Numbered from the stretch's first letter, positions 23,555-32,462 are shown. The stretch is DNA of 64,000 nt from Pseudomonas marginalis (GCF_900105325.1 NZ_FNSU01000003.1:2914001-2978000), one strand, 5' to 3'. Notes: generated by a model from the sequence alone, not told the origin. Numbers and translations: made by a program.

Positions 23555-24034
23555 TTACTTGTGTTCCACGGGCAACCAGACCTCCACCGTCCCCGTCCCC
23601 TTGCGCCCATCAAAATCCGCGCTGTACCGCTCGAAATCCGCCCCCGCCACCTTGTAGCCCGAGTGCGGCAACCACTCGAACATGATGCGCTCGTAGGTCT
23701 GCTCCAGTGCCTGCACCGGGCCATAGTGCGGGAACACGGCGTAGTGGTGAGCAGGCAGTTCGACGCACTCGAAGTTGCTCGGCACATCGCTTTGGGACGG
23801 TACTTCCACCCCGGCCATGTAATCGAATTCACCGTGGCTGGGGTTATGGCAAACGCCGTAGGTCACTCCGCCGACGCGTTTCTTGATGTGTTTTACGCTT
23901 TCGTCGAACACACTCCACAACTTGGGGATATCCCCCACGGTAGCCTTCGAATAACGCCCTTGCACCCCGGCGATCACCAGGGCCTTGCCGTCTTCCATGC
24001 GTGGCTCTAACGGTTGTTTTGTCTGCTGGTCCAT
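23555..24034 (-). CDS. GyrI-like/AraC effector-binding domain protein
   Basis: A 159-residue single-domain protein of the GyrI-like (SOUL/AraC effector-binding) fold. The pattern VIAGVQGRYSKATVGDIPKLWSVF, the YGVCHNP strand, FDYMAGVEV and the C-terminal TGTVEVWLPVEHK are typical. Stand-alone members bind hydrophobic or drug-like ligands and may protect the cell or hydrolyse cyclopropanoids. ATG at 24034 is supported by AAGGAG. It faces the end of hipA with only 41 bases between and is probably not functionally linked to it. Confidence 0.85.
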   Translation of the reverse strand: MDQQTKQPLEPRMEDGKALVIAGVQGRYSKATVGDIPKLWSVFDESVKHIKKRVGGVTYGVCHNPSHGEFDYMAGVEVPSQSDVPSNFECVELPAHHYAVFPHYGPVQALEQTYERIMFEWLPHSGYKVAGADFERYSADFDGRKGTGTVEVWLPVEHK

Positions 24035-24230
24035 CTGAACAGTCTCCTTCTTATGAGGGAACAAACCCGTATCGAGTATAGGGGCATATCCTTGCAGTAC
24101 TCCATGCAGAAAATTTCCCGACACATCTGGACAACTGGCCATCATCGACCGTATTGTCTGCCCCGCAGGCCACCGCAGTGGCCGACGTCGCTCGGACGGT
24201 TCCGGGCGCTTACGTACTCTCGAGGCAACA

Positions 24231-25442
24231 ATGGCAGACCTTGGTTCGCCGCGCCGCTTTGCGCGCATAGATCGACTCCCCCCTTACGTTTTCAATATCA
24301 CTGCCGAGCTGAAGATGGCTGCGCGTCGGCGCGGCGAAGACATCATCGACTTGAGCATGGGTAACCCCGACGGCGCCACGCCTCCCCATATCGTGGAGAA
24401 GATGGTTACCGTCGCCCAGCGTGAAGACACCCACGGCTATTCCACCTCCAAAGGCATTCCACGTCTGCGCCGGGCAATTTCGCGCTGGTACAAGGATCGC
24501 TACGCAGTCGACATCGACCCCGAGACCGAAGCCATCGTGACCATCGGTTCCAAGGAAGGCCTGGCGCATCTGATGCTGGCCACCCTGGACCAGGGCGACA
24601 CGGTGCTGGTGCCCAACCCGAGCTACCCGATTCATATCTACGGTGCCGTGATTGCCGGCGCCCAGGTGCGTTCGGTGCCGCTGGTGCCTGGCGTGGACTT
24701 CTTCGCCGAACTGGAACGGGCGATCCGTGGGTCGATCCCCAAGCCGAAGATGATGATCCTCGGCTTCCCGTCCAACCCGACCGCGCAGTGCGTGGAGCTG
24801 GATTTCTTCGAACGGGTGATCGCCCTGGCCAAGCAGTACGACGTGCTGGTGGTGCATGACCTGGCCTACGCCGACATTGTCTACGACGGCTGGAAAGCCC
24901 CGTCGATCATGCAGGTGCCGGGCGCCAAGGACATTGCGGTGGAGTTTTTCACCCTGTCCAAGAGCTACAACATGGCCGGCTGGCGCATCGGTTTCATGGT
25001 GGGCAACCCGGAACTGGTCAATGCCCTGGCGCGGATCAAGAGCTACCACGACTATGGCACCTTCACCCCGCTGCAAGTGGCGGCGATCGCCGCACTGGAA
25101 GGCGACCAACAGTGCGTGAAGGACATCGCCGAGCAGTACCGCCAGCGCCGCAATGTGCTGGTCAAGGGCCTGCATGAGCTGGGCTGGATGGTGGAGAACC
25201 CCAAGGCGTCGATGTACGTCTGGGCGAAGATTCCCGAGGCGTATGCCGCCATGGGTTCACTGGAATTCGCCAAGAAGCTGCTGCTGGAAGCGAAGGTCTG
25301 TGTGTCGCCGGGGATTGGGTTTGGCGAGTATGGGGATGATCATGTGCGCTTCGCGCTGATCGAGAACCAGGACCGGATTCGCCAGGCGGTGCGCGGGATT
25401 CGCGGGATGTTCCGGGCGGATGGGCTGGTTGCTAAAGCCTGA
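24231..25442 (+). CDS. alaC: Alanine transaminase AlaC
   Basis: A PLP-dependent class I/II aminotransferase of 403 residues that makes alanine from pyruvate with glutamate as donor. The PLP lysine lies in FTLSKSYNMAGWRIGF (near residue 245). The opening RIDRLPPYVFNITAELKMAARRRGEDIIDLSMGNPDG is characteristic of AlaC/YfdZ. CGAGG precedes the ATG. It stands alone; a GI hairpin follows at 25469, between it and the convergent gntP. Some relatives are annotated as other alpha aminotransferases, so the substrate is inferred from family. Confidence 0.9.
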   Translation: MADLGSPRRFARIDRLPPYVFNITAELKMAARRRGEDIIDLSMGNPDGATPPHIVEKMVTVAQREDTHGYSTSKGIPRLRRAISRWYKDRYAVDIDPETEAIVTIGSKEGLAHLMLATLDQGDTVLVPNPSYPIHIYGAVIAGAQVRSVPLVPGVDFFAELERAIRGSIPKPKMMILGFPSNPTAQCVELDFFERVIALAKQYDVLVVHDLAYADIVYDGWKAPSIMQVPGAKDIAVEFFTLSKSYNMAGWRIGFMVGNPELVNALARIKSYHDYGTFTPLQVAAIAALEGDQQCVKDIAEQYRQRRNVLVKGLHELGWMVENPKASMYVWAKIPEAYAAMGSLEFAKKLLLEAKVCVSPGIGFGEYGDDHVRFALIENQDRIRQAVRGIRGMFRADGLVAKA

Positions 25443-25468
25443 CCCGATCCACCTGAACAAATGTGGTC

Positions 25469-25503
25469 AAACTGTGGGAGGGGCTTGCCCCCTCCCATAG
25501 TTG
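25469..25503. repeat. GI-type REP hairpin between alaC and gntP
   Basis: CTGTGGGAGGGG and CCCCTCCCATAG pair around a short loop (one G-T mismatch). It sits between convergent genes and may end both transcripts. Confidence 0.8.
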
Positions 25504-25537
25504 ATTGGGTTTTCACCCTTGTCTTGTAGCGTGTCTG

Positions 25538-26890
25538 TTAGACCACCAACGACAGCAACATGATAAAGATCAGTGCCACAACGGACAGGATGGTTTCCAT
25601 CGCCGTCCAGGTCTTGAAGGTCTCGGCCACGGTCATGTTGAAGTACTGCTTCACCAGCCAGAACCCCGCATCGTTGACGTGCGACAGGATCAACGAACCC
25701 GCCCCCGTCGCCAACACCAGCAGCTCACGGTTAACTCCGGGAATCATCCCCACCACCGGCACTACGATGCCCGCGCCGGTAATGGTCGCCACGGTGGCCG
25801 AACCGGTCGCCACACGAATCACCGCCGCCACCAGCCACGCCAGCAGGATCGGGTTGATCTGTGCGTTTACCGCCATGTGGCCGATCACGTCACCCACGCC
25901 GCTGGTCACCAGCATCTGCTTGAAGCCACCACCGGCACCGATGATCAGGATGATCGCGGCGGTCGGCGCAAGGCTGGCGTCGAGCAGCTTGAGGATCTGC
26001 TTGGAATGGATGCCCTGGCGGCTGCCAAAGGTGTACAGCGACAGCAGCAACGCCAGCAGCAAGGCGGTGATCGGGTGACCGATCATGTCCATCCAGTTGC
26101 GCACCACGTTGCCTTCGGCAAAGGCGATGTCGGCGAAGGTTTTGAGCAGCATCAGGAACACCGGCAGCAGCACGGTGACCAGGGTGATACTGAAGCTCGG
26201 CAGGTTTTTGTTCTCAGGCTCGCGGGCCAGTTGATCGACCAGTTCCTGGGACGGGTTGCCCGGAATGTACTTGGCGATAAACGTACCGAAGATCGGGCCA
26301 GCGATGATGGCCGTCGGCAGCGCGACGATCAGGCCGTACAGGATGGTCTTGCCGATGTCGGCGCCAAACACACCGATGGCCAGCAGCGGGCCCGGGTGCG
26401 GCGGCACCAGGCCGTGGACTGCCGAGAGGCCGGCGAGCAGCGGGATGCCGATCTTGATCAGCGACACGCCGGTGCGGCGCGCAACGATAAACACCAGCGG
26501 GATCAGCAGTACAAAGCCGATCTCGAAGAACAACGGAATGCCCACCAGGAATGCGGCGAACATCATGGCCCACTGGACCTTGTCCTTGCCAAAGGCGCGG
26601 ATCAGGGTCTGGGCGATCTGATCGGCACCGCCGGATTCGGCCATCATCTTGCCGAGCATGGTGCCCAGCGCGAGGATGATGCCGACAAAGCCAAGCACCC
26701 CGCCGAAACCGTCCTGGAACGCCTTGATGATCTTGTCCACCGGCATGCCCGAGGTCAGGCCAAGGAAGCCGGCCGCGATGATCAGCGCAATAAATGGGTG
26801 AACCTTGAAGCGGGTGATCAAGACGATCAGCCCGATGATGGTAACGACTGCATCTAACAGCAGGTACGACTCGTGGGACATGCCAAACAT
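25538..26890 (-). CDS. gntP: Gluconate:H+ symporter, GntP family
   Basis: An inner-membrane gluconate permease of 450 residues with about twelve hydrophobic segments. Family signatures are GLVPPHPGPLLAIGVFGADIGKTILYG near residue 170 and RVATGSATVATITGAGI near 345. The leader carries AGGAG seven bases before the ATG and an adjacent CA-rich run (26905-26920), a probable Hfq/Crc site. A GntR operator lies at 26951. With gntK and gntR it forms the gluconate uptake and phosphorylation module feeding the Entner-Doudoroff pathway, whose genes lie 18 kb away at 44-47 kb. Confidence 0.93.
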   Translation of the reverse strand: MFGMSHESYLLLDAVVTIIGLIVLITRFKVHPFIALIIAAGFLGLTSGMPVDKIIKAFQDGFGGVLGFVGIILALGTMLGKMMAESGGADQIAQTLIRAFGKDKVQWAMMFAAFLVGIPLFFEIGFVLLIPLVFIVARRTGVSLIKIGIPLLAGLSAVHGLVPPHPGPLLAIGVFGADIGKTILYGLIVALPTAIIAGPIFGTFIAKYIPGNPSQELVDQLAREPENKNLPSFSITLVTVLLPVFLMLLKTFADIAFAEGNVVRNWMDMIGHPITALLLALLLSLYTFGSRQGIHSKQILKLLDASLAPTAAIILIIGAGGGFKQMLVTSGVGDVIGHMAVNAQINPILLAWLVAAVIRVATGSATVATITGAGIVVPVVGMIPGVNRELLVLATGAGSLILSHVNDAGFWLVKQYFNMTVAETFKTWTAMETILSVVALIFIMLLSLVV

Positions 26891-26904
26891 GGGGGGTCTC
26901 TCCT

Positions 26905-26920
26905 GTTTGTTGTTGTTATT
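26905..26920 (-). promoter_or_regulatory. CA-rich Hfq/Crc-type motif before gntP
   Basis: On the minus strand the leader reads AATAACAACAACAAACA directly before the AGGAG. This repeats the AANAANAA form recognised by Hfq with Crc, so gntP translation is probably blocked when better carbon sources are present. Confidence 0.65.
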
Positions 26921-26950
26921 AAAGCGGGTGTTGAATTTCCTGCCGGGGAT

Positions 26951-26964
26951 AGCGCTATCTTTTC
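26951..26964 (-). promoter_or_regulatory. GntR operator before gntP
   Basis: AGCGCTATCTTTTC, inverse of the published Pseudomonas GntR form AC-N-AAG-N-TAGCGCT with the AC replaced. It lies 61 bases upstream of the gntP start. Confidence 0.65.
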
Positions 26965-26974
26965 CGGCAAAAAA

Positions 26975-27508
26975 TCAGTTGGATGGTTCAAAACCGTGTG
27001 TCAGCCACCAGGCGTTGGTCTGCCTGGCCAACTCCTCGACGCTGTCTTCGCTGGCGTTGAGGGCCAGGGTCAGCGGCTCGCCCTTGGGCGATTCAAGGGT
27101 GGCGAACTGGCTGTCGATGAGGCTGGCCGGCATGAAATGGCCGGGGCGATGGGACACGCGGTCGGCGGCGACTTCGCGGGTCAACTCCAGGAATACAAAA
27201 CCCAGGCCCGGCGCGGCTTCGCGCAGGTGGTCGCGGTATTTCTTTTTCAGCGCGGAGCAGGTGAGTACCGGATGTTCACCGGCTTTGAGCGAACGGCGCA
27301 GTTCATCGCACAGGATGTCGAGCCAACCGGCGCGGTCGTCGTCGTTGAGGGGATGGCCGGCGCTCATCTTTTCGATGTTCGCGGCGGGGTGAAAGCTGTC
27401 GCCTTCAATGGCGGTGGCACCGTTCAGGCGGCACAGGGCCTCGCTGACGCTGGTCTTGCCACAGCCGGCAACACCCATGATGACCAGGGCGGTAACAGGT
27501 TGACTCAT
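26975..27508 (-). CDS. gntK: Gluconokinase
   Basis: Phosphorylates gluconate to 6-phosphogluconate with ATP in the cytosol. The 177-residue length fits the small GntK class. The P-loop is MGVAGCGKTSVSEAL (near residue 11). EGDSFHPAANIEKMSAGHPLNDDDRAGWL and CSALKKKYRDHLR are characteristic. I chose the ATG at 27508 with AGGTG upstream. It reads towards gntP with an 84-base gap containing a GntR operator, so gntP may have its own promoter. A second operator lies at 27530 before gntK. Confidence 0.94.
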   Translation of the reverse strand: MSQPVTALVIMGVAGCGKTSVSEALCRLNGATAIEGDSFHPAANIEKMSAGHPLNDDDRAGWLDILCDELRRSLKAGEHPVLTCSALKKKYRDHLREAAPGLGFVFLELTREVAADRVSHRPGHFMPASLIDSQFATLESPKGEPLTLALNASEDSVEELARQTNAWWLTHGFEPSN

Positions 27509-27529
27509 GGAACACCTCAAGACGCAGAT

Positions 27530-27543
27530 AGCGCTACCTTTGC
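27530..27543 (-). promoter_or_regulatory. GntR operator before gntK
   Basis: AGCGCTACCTTTGC; its inverse GCAAAGGTAGCGCT matches the GntR consensus AC-N-AAG-N-TAGCGCT except for the first base. It lies 22 bases upstream of the gntK start. Confidence 0.7.
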
Positions 27544-27680
27544 ACGCCGTGAGGCGAGTGCAAAAACAGGCTTTTCCCGCGCCGTCTTGTCATTTTTATG
27601 GAGTGACGCGTGCATCCGCTCCAATCATTTGAACCGGATCAGGCAACCCATAGTTCAATAATTTGCAGCCTTTTGGAGAC

Positions 27681-27694
27681 AGCGCTACCTTAGT
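27681..27694 (+). promoter_or_regulatory. GntR operator before gntR
   Basis: AGCGCTACCTTAGT; its inverse ACTAAGGTAGCGCT matches AC-N-AAG-N-TAGCGCT at every defined position. It lies 30 bases upstream of the gntR start, consistent with autorepression. Confidence 0.75.
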
Positions 27695-27723
27695 GCCTCG
27701 ATTTTTGTTTGGCAAGCCGCCTG

Positions 27724-28752
27724 ATGACCTCCAAGAACGATAAAAATACCCGCACCACCGGTCGCCCTACCCTCAACGAAGTTGCCCGCCTGGCCGGCGT
27801 CAGCCCGATTACCGCCTCCCGCGCGTTGCGCGGCATCAGCACCGTGGCCATCGAACTGGTGGAAAAAGTCCAGCACGCCGCTGCCGAACTCAACTACGTG
27901 GTCAACCCCGCCGCCCGTGCCCTGGCTTCGGCCCAGAGCCATTCGGTGGTAGTCCTGGTGCCGTCGTTGTCCAACCTGCTGTTTATCGAAACCCTCGAAG
28001 CCATCCACCAGGTGCTGCGGCCCAAGGGCTTTGAAGTGCTGATCGGCAACTCCCACTATTCGCGCGACGAAGAGGAAAACCTGCTGCGCAACTACATGGC
28101 CTATCAGCCACGCGGGTTGCTGCTGACCGGCTTCGATCGCACCGAAAGCGCCCGACGGATGGTCGAGGCCAGCAATGTGCCGTGTGTGTACATGATGGAC
28201 CTGGACCCCAATGCCGGCGTGAACTGCGTGGGCTTCTCGCAGCTGGCGGCGGGTGAAACCGCGGCCGCACATTTGATCTCCCGTGGGCGCAAGCGCCTGG
28301 CGTATATCGGCGCGCAACTGGACCAACGCACCCTGCTGCGTGGCGAAGGCTTTCGCCGTGCGCTGCAACAGGCGGGCCTGTACGACCCGGCGCTGGAACT
28401 GCTGACACCACGCCCTTCCTCGGTGGGCCTGGGCGGCGAACTGTTCCTGCAACTGCTGGCCGCCCATCCGGATGTGGATGCGATCTTCTTCGGCAACGAC
28501 GACCTGGCACAGGGCGCGCTGCTGGAAGCCTTGCGCCACGGCATCAAAGTGCCAGAACGTGTCGCGGTGCTGGGTTTCAACGACTTGCCGGCGTCGTCCT
28601 TCATGGTGCCGCGCCTGAGCAGCATCAGTACCCCCAGGGAAGCGATCGGGCGGCGGGCGGCGGAGCATTTGTTGACGATCATGGCGGGCAACAGGATCGC
28701 CAAGCCGGTGGTGGATATGGGGTTTGAGTTGCAGGTTCGCGAGAGCACGTAG
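27724..28752 (+). CDS. gntR: LacI-family gluconate repressor GntR
   Basis: A 342-residue LacI-family repressor. The N-terminal helix-turn-helix (about 17-40) reads PTLNEVARLAGVSPITASRALRG, followed by the hinge helix NPAARALASAQS and a periplasmic-binding-protein-like sugar domain. It is divergent from gntK, and three copies of the AGCGCTA operator lie before gntP, gntK and gntR, matching GntR of P. aeruginosa. Gluconate or 6-phosphogluconate should release it. The ATG at 27724 has no strong ribosome site; a TTG at 27709 is an alternative. Confidence 0.92.
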   Translation: MTSKNDKNTRTTGRPTLNEVARLAGVSPITASRALRGISTVAIELVEKVQHAAAELNYVVNPAARALASAQSHSVVVLVPSLSNLLFIETLEAIHQVLRPKGFEVLIGNSHYSRDEEENLLRNYMAYQPRGLLLTGFDRTESARRMVEASNVPCVYMMDLDPNAGVNCVGFSQLAAGETAAAHLISRGRKRLAYIGAQLDQRTLLRGEGFRRALQQAGLYDPALELLTPRPSSVGLGGELFLQLLAAHPDVDAIFFGNDDLAQGALLEALRHGIKVPERVAVLGFNDLPASSFMVPRLSSISTPREAIGRRAAEHLLTIMAGNRIAKPVVDMGFELQVREST

Positions 28753-28841
28753 TCCCACATTTTAACCCCGCCCGCTCGGAGGCATCGCCGTAGCTTCTCC
28801 CTCCTGCTAGATTGGCTGTTCTCCATCGCAAGGAAAGCACC

Positions 28842-29474
28842 ATGGCACATTCACTGAAAATCCTGGGTCGCACGTCCTCCATCAACGTGCGCAAAGTGCT
28901 CTGGACCTGCCAGGAACTGGGCATCGACTACGTGCGCGAAGACTGGGGCATCGGCTTCCAGCCCACCCAGTCCGCCGAATTCCTCGCCCTGAACCCCAAT
29001 GCCCAGATACCCGTGCTGATCGACGACCACGGCGTGCTGTGGGAGTCCAATACCATCTGCCGCTACCTGGTGGGGCTTTACCAGCGCCACGACCTGCTGC
29101 CCATCGAGCCCGCCCCACGCGCCCGGGTCGAGCAGTGGATCGACTGGCAGGCCGTCGAGCTCAACCGTGCCTGGGGCGATGCCTTCACCGCCCTGGTACG
29201 CAATAACCCGGACGGCCTGGACGCGGCGCAGATTGAAGCCGCCGTGCAACGATGGAACGACAAGATGGGCATCCTCGAGCAACAACTGAGCAAAACCGGC
29301 GCCTTTGTTGCCGGCGATGAATTCACCCTCGCCGACATCCTGATCGGCCTCTCGGTGCACCGCTGGCAGATGACGCCCATGGCGCGCCCGGCCTACCCCG
29401 CCATTGCCGCCTACTACCAGCGCCTCGGCCAGCACCAGGGTTTCCAGCTCTTCGCCCTCGACGGGCATAACTAA
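28842..29474 (+). CDS. Glutathione S-transferase family protein
   Basis: A 210-residue cytosolic GST. The thioredoxin-like N-terminal domain (1-85) contains LGRTSSINVRKVLWTCQELGIDY, NPNAQIPVLIDD and the glutathione-binding ESNTICRYLVG. The all-helical C-terminal domain follows, with FTLADILIGLSVHRW. AAGGAAAG precedes the ATG at 28842. It is followed after ten bases by an NAD-dependent epimerase gene and then an MFS carrier, probably one operon. The substrate is unknown; with such neighbours a role in dehalogenation or isomerisation of an imported compound is possible. Confidence 0.88.
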   Translation: MAHSLKILGRTSSINVRKVLWTCQELGIDYVREDWGIGFQPTQSAEFLALNPNAQIPVLIDDHGVLWESNTICRYLVGLYQRHDLLPIEPAPRARVEQWIDWQAVELNRAWGDAFTALVRNNPDGLDAAQIEAAVQRWNDKMGILEQQLSKTGAFVAGDEFTLADILIGLSVHRWQMTPMARPAYPAIAAYYQRLGQHQGFQLFALDGHN

Positions 29475-29484
29475 GGACATGCAC

Positions 29485-30222
29485 GTGAAAGGACTCAACG
29501 TACTGCTCACCGGCGCCTGCGGCAGAATCGGCAAGACGTTTTTCGAAGCCTCGAGAGACCGCTACCGTTTCACCCTCACCGACCGCATCGCGCCTGATTT
29601 CGACCTGGGCGAACACCGCTTCGTGCACGCCGACCTCAGCGACAAAGCCAGCCTCGCCAGCTTGCTCGAAGGCATCGATGTGATCGTGCACCTGTCGGGC
29701 ATCCCCCACGCCAGCGCCACGTTCGACGAATTGCTGCCGAACAATATCCTCGCCACCACCTACCTGTTCGAAGCCGCTGTGGCGGCGGGTGTACAGCGCC
29801 TGGTGTTCGCCAGCAGCGCGCAAACCATCGAAGGCTACCCGGTAGACCGGCAGATCAGCCCAGGCATGCAGGTGATGCCGGCCAACCTGTATGGCGTGAG
29901 CAAATGCTACGGCGAAGCGCTGTGTGGCTACTACGCGGCGAAAACCCCGCTGTCGACGATTGCCCTGCGCATCGGCGCGTTCGAATTCGTTGAAACCCAC
30001 GACCTGAACAACGCCCGCGACCTCAGCGCCTGGCTCAGCCCGCGGGATGCCGTGCAGCTGCTGCAGCGTGCAGTGGAGGCCGAGGGCGTGAAACACCTGA
30101 TCGCCCATGGCATTTCCAATAACCGTTTCAAGCGCCTGGACCTGAGCGAAACCACACGGGTGTTGGGTTACCATCCGCTGGACGATGCATTTCAGGCCTT
30201 CGATATCCCCATCACTGACTGA
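29485..30222 (+). CDS. NAD-dependent epimerase/dehydratase, possibly uronate dehydrogenase-like
   Basis: A 245-residue extended SDR. The NAD motif TGACGRIGKTFF is near residue 8, the FASSAQTIEGYPV strand near 105 and the catalytic YGVSK near 133. The size and the PHASATFDELLPNNILATTYLFEAA block resemble uronate dehydrogenases. AAGGA at 29473-29477 is seven bases before the GTG at 29485 but only one before an ATG at 29479, so I favour the GTG; the two differ by two codons. It lies between a GST gene and a sugar-acid type MFS gene 12 bases downstream, which fits a sugar-acid route. Confidence 0.78.
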   Translation: MKGLNVLLTGACGRIGKTFFEASRDRYRFTLTDRIAPDFDLGEHRFVHADLSDKASLASLLEGIDVIVHLSGIPHASATFDELLPNNILATTYLFEAAVAAGVQRLVFASSAQTIEGYPVDRQISPGMQVMPANLYGVSKCYGEALCGYYAAKTPLSTIALRIGAFEFVETHDLNNARDLSAWLSPRDAVQLLQRAVEAEGVKHLIAHGISNNRFKRLDLSETTRVLGYHPLDDAFQAFDIPITD

Positions 30223-30234
30223 GTTTTTCCCGCC

Positions 30235-31644
30235 ATGCCTGCACTCCCTGCTACAGACGGCATCGACCCGATCCGCGCCGCCCATATCAGCGCGCGTATC
30301 GACCGCCTGCCCGCCGTCGCCACGGTCTGGCGCCTGGTGGCGCTGCTGTCGATCGGCGGTTTTTTCGAGCTGTATGACTTGTTCCAGACCGCCTACATCA
30401 GCCCCGGCCTGATCAGTGACGGGATTTTCCACACCGGCAGCGAGGGCGTGTTTGGCTTCTCCGACCAGGCGGCGTTCGCCTCGGCGACCTTCCTCGGCCT
30501 GTTCCTCGGCGCCAGCCTGCTCAGCCCCATCGCCGACCGCTTCGGGCGCCGGGCGATCTTCACCTTTGCCTTGATCTGGTACACCGTCGCTACGGTGTTG
30601 ATGGGCATTCAGACGTCCGCGCTGGGCATCATCGGCATGCGTTTCCTGGTGGGCATCGGCCTGGGCATCGAGCTGGTGACCATCGACGCCTACCTATCGG
30701 AACTGGTGCCCAAGCGCATGCGCAGTTCGGCGTTCGCCTTTGCGTTTTTCATCCAGTTCCTGTCGGTGCCGGCCGTGGCATTGATGTCATGGTGGCTGGT
30801 GCCCCAGGCGCCGTTCGGGGTGTCGGGCTGGCGCTGGGTGGTGCTGAGCAGTGCGGTGTTTGCGCTGTTTATCTGGCAACTGCGCAAGCGCCTGCCGGAA
30901 TCACCGCGCTGGCTGGCGCAGAAAGGCCGCTTCGAAGAAGCCGGCAGGATCATGGACACCCTGGAGGCACGCTGCCGGAAAGACCATGGCAAACCCCTGG
31001 ATGAACCCGAACCCGAAACCGTCAGCGTGCAAGGCAGCGGCCGTTTTGCCGACATCTGGCAACCGCCATACCGCCGCCGCGCGTTGATGCTGATTGTGTT
31101 CCATGTGTTCCAGGCCATCGGCTTCTTTGGTTTCGGCAACTGGTTGCCGGCGCTGCTTTCGGGCCAGGGTGTCAGCGTGACCCACAGCTTGCTGTACGCC
31201 TTTATCATCACCCTCGCCTACCCGCTGGGGCCGTTGCTGTTTGTGAAGGTGGCCAACCGCTTCGAAAACAAATGGCAGATCGTCGGCTCCGCCATGGGTG
31301 CGGTGATCTTCGGCAGCCTGTTCGCCCTGCAAACCACGGCGGTGGGGCTGGTAATCTGCGGGGTGATGATCACCTTCTGCAACGCCTGGCTGAGCTTCAG
31401 TTACCACTCCTACCAGAGCGAGCTGTTCCCGACCAATATCCGCGCGCGGGCGGTGGGGTTCTGCTATTCGTTCAGCCGCTTGTCGACGGTGTTCAGCAGC
31501 CTGTTGATCGGTTTTATCCTCGAACACCTGGGCACACCCGGTGTGTTGGCGTTTATTGCCAGCAGCATGCTGATCGTGATGATCACCATCAGTTGGTTCG
31601 GCCCGCGTACGCGCAACCTGGCCTTGGAAAATATCGCCCATTGA
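30235..31644 (+). CDS. MFS transporter, sugar porter-like
   Basis: A 469-residue inner-membrane major facilitator with twelve predicted helices. The signature loop DRFGRRAIF lies after helix 2, the ELVPKRMRSSAFAF loop after helix 4, a large central loop near 225-270, and the second-half repeat VANRFENKW. The shape is that of sugar and organic-acid porters of the metabolite:H+ symporter type. It follows the epimerase gene by 12 bases, so the three-gene set GST-epimerase-carrier probably imports and processes one compound. The substrate cannot be named from the sequence. Confidence 0.85.
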   Translation: MPALPATDGIDPIRAAHISARIDRLPAVATVWRLVALLSIGGFFELYDLFQTAYISPGLISDGIFHTGSEGVFGFSDQAAFASATFLGLFLGASLLSPIADRFGRRAIFTFALIWYTVATVLMGIQTSALGIIGMRFLVGIGLGIELVTIDAYLSELVPKRMRSSAFAFAFFIQFLSVPAVALMSWWLVPQAPFGVSGWRWVVLSSAVFALFIWQLRKRLPESPRWLAQKGRFEEAGRIMDTLEARCRKDHGKPLDEPEPETVSVQGSGRFADIWQPPYRRRALMLIVFHVFQAIGFFGFGNWLPALLSGQGVSVTHSLLYAFIITLAYPLGPLLFVKVANRFENKWQIVGSAMGAVIFGSLFALQTTAVGLVICGVMITFCNAWLSFSYHSYQSELFPTNIRARAVGFCYSFSRLSTVFSSLLIGFILEHLGTPGVLAFIASSMLIVMITISWFGPRTRNLALENIAH

Positions 31645-31777
31645 CGGCAACGGTTGGCCGCCTGCGGGACAATGTTTGCCGCGGCGGCCAGGCCAAATCC
31701 AGTCAAACCGGGGTTATCGGACCCGGCATGTTATTTGCTCCCGCTATGGCACCGAACATTTTCCCAGGTAACCGATC

Positions 31778-32278
31778 ATGCTGGTTAACAACAACCCCCA
31801 AGCCGTGTCGACCCTTCAAAAGATCACGCGTCCCGACATGGACCCTGCCAACGCCGCCGCCAGCACGCTGTACAGCGGCGCCCTGCAAGCGGCGCAGCAA
31901 AGCGTGACCCTGCCGGCCGCGCAGAAGGATCTGGACAAGGCGGGCGATCGCATCGACGAAGCTTTCGCCAAGACCCGCGTGCAGTTGCAGGCCAGCACAG
32001 CGGCCACCACGGTGACGACGGATGTCCCCGCCACCAGCTCCGCCCGCACAGACTTCACCGATTACATGAGCAAAACCCCGGCCGAGCGTATCCGTGAGCA
32101 ATTGCTCAAGGAACAAGGGTTGACCGAGGCGGATGTGCAGAACATGTCACAGGAAAAGCAGGACGCCATTTCCAAGCAAGTGGCCGAACGTTTGAAGCAG
32201 CAGCAAGAGCAGCAGGTAGCGGCGAAGACCACTGACCCGCAGGCGCAGGCAGTGAAGGAAACCCTGGCGGCGATCTAA
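31778..32278 (+). CDS. Hypothetical protein, Gln/Ala-rich
   Basis: A 166-residue soluble protein with no signal peptide or membrane segment, very rich in Ala, Gln, Thr and Lys. Low-complexity helices dominate (ALQAAQQSVTLPAAQKDLDKAGDRIDEAF near 40, then ERLKQQQEQQVAAKTTDPQAQAVKETLAAI). I recognise no named family. AGG lies nine bases before the ATG, and codon use is that of the neighbours. The 3' end runs into a pair of repeat hairpins at 32288. A structural or scaffolding role is conceivable but not supported. Confidence 0.7.
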   Translation: MLVNNNPQAVSTLQKITRPDMDPANAAASTLYSGALQAAQQSVTLPAAQKDLDKAGDRIDEAFAKTRVQLQASTAATTVTTDVPATSSARTDFTDYMSKTPAERIREQLLKEQGLTEADVQNMSQEKQDAISKQVAERLKQQQEQQVAAKTTDPQAQAVKETLAAI

Positions 32279-32287
32279 GTCACAGGT

Positions 32288-32336
32288 GGGACGCCGAGCG
32301 TCCCTGGCGGCATTCCCACGCGGGTGCGTGGGAATG
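32288..32336. repeat. Two consecutive hairpins of a Pseudomonas intergenic repeat
   Basis: GGGACGC-CGA-GCGTCCC (32288-32304) is followed by CATTCCCACGC-GGGT-GCGTGGGAATG (32311-32336). Both stems are perfect. They lie between convergent genes and could terminate both. Elements of this form are common in Pseudomonas intergenic DNA. Confidence 0.75.
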
Positions 32337-32345
32337 ATCATTAAC

Positions 32346-32462
32346 TCAGTGACCGAACAGGCCTGTCTCGGTTTTCTTGGCTTTCTTGTCGGCGCGTTTT
32401 TCGTCGGCGGTCTTTGCCGGTTTCTTCTTCGCGGCTTTCTTTGAATCCATACCTTTGGCCAT
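32346..32462 (-). CDS. Small lysine-rich protein
   Basis: A 38-residue, strongly basic peptide (MAKGMDSKKAAKKKPAKTAD...), half of it Lys and Ala, ending KKTETGLFGH. GGAG lies nine bases before the ATG at 32462. Such short Lys/Ala-rich proteins recur in Pseudomonas and may bind nucleic acid, but there is no evidence here beyond composition. The longer frame reaching 32621 is not supported because it overlaps the divergent GNAT gene start. Confidence 0.6.
   Translation of the reverse strand: MAKGMDSKKAAKKKPAKTADEKRADKKAKKTETGLFGH

Noticed and set aside
25505..26857. 450-codon frame antisense to gntP, very His/Gln/Asp-rich
   Set aside because: Antisense shadow of a membrane protein gene with strong codon bias.
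29404..29484. Upstream extension of the epimerase gene
   Set aside because: It lies within the GST coding region in another frame; AAGGA points to the start near 29485.
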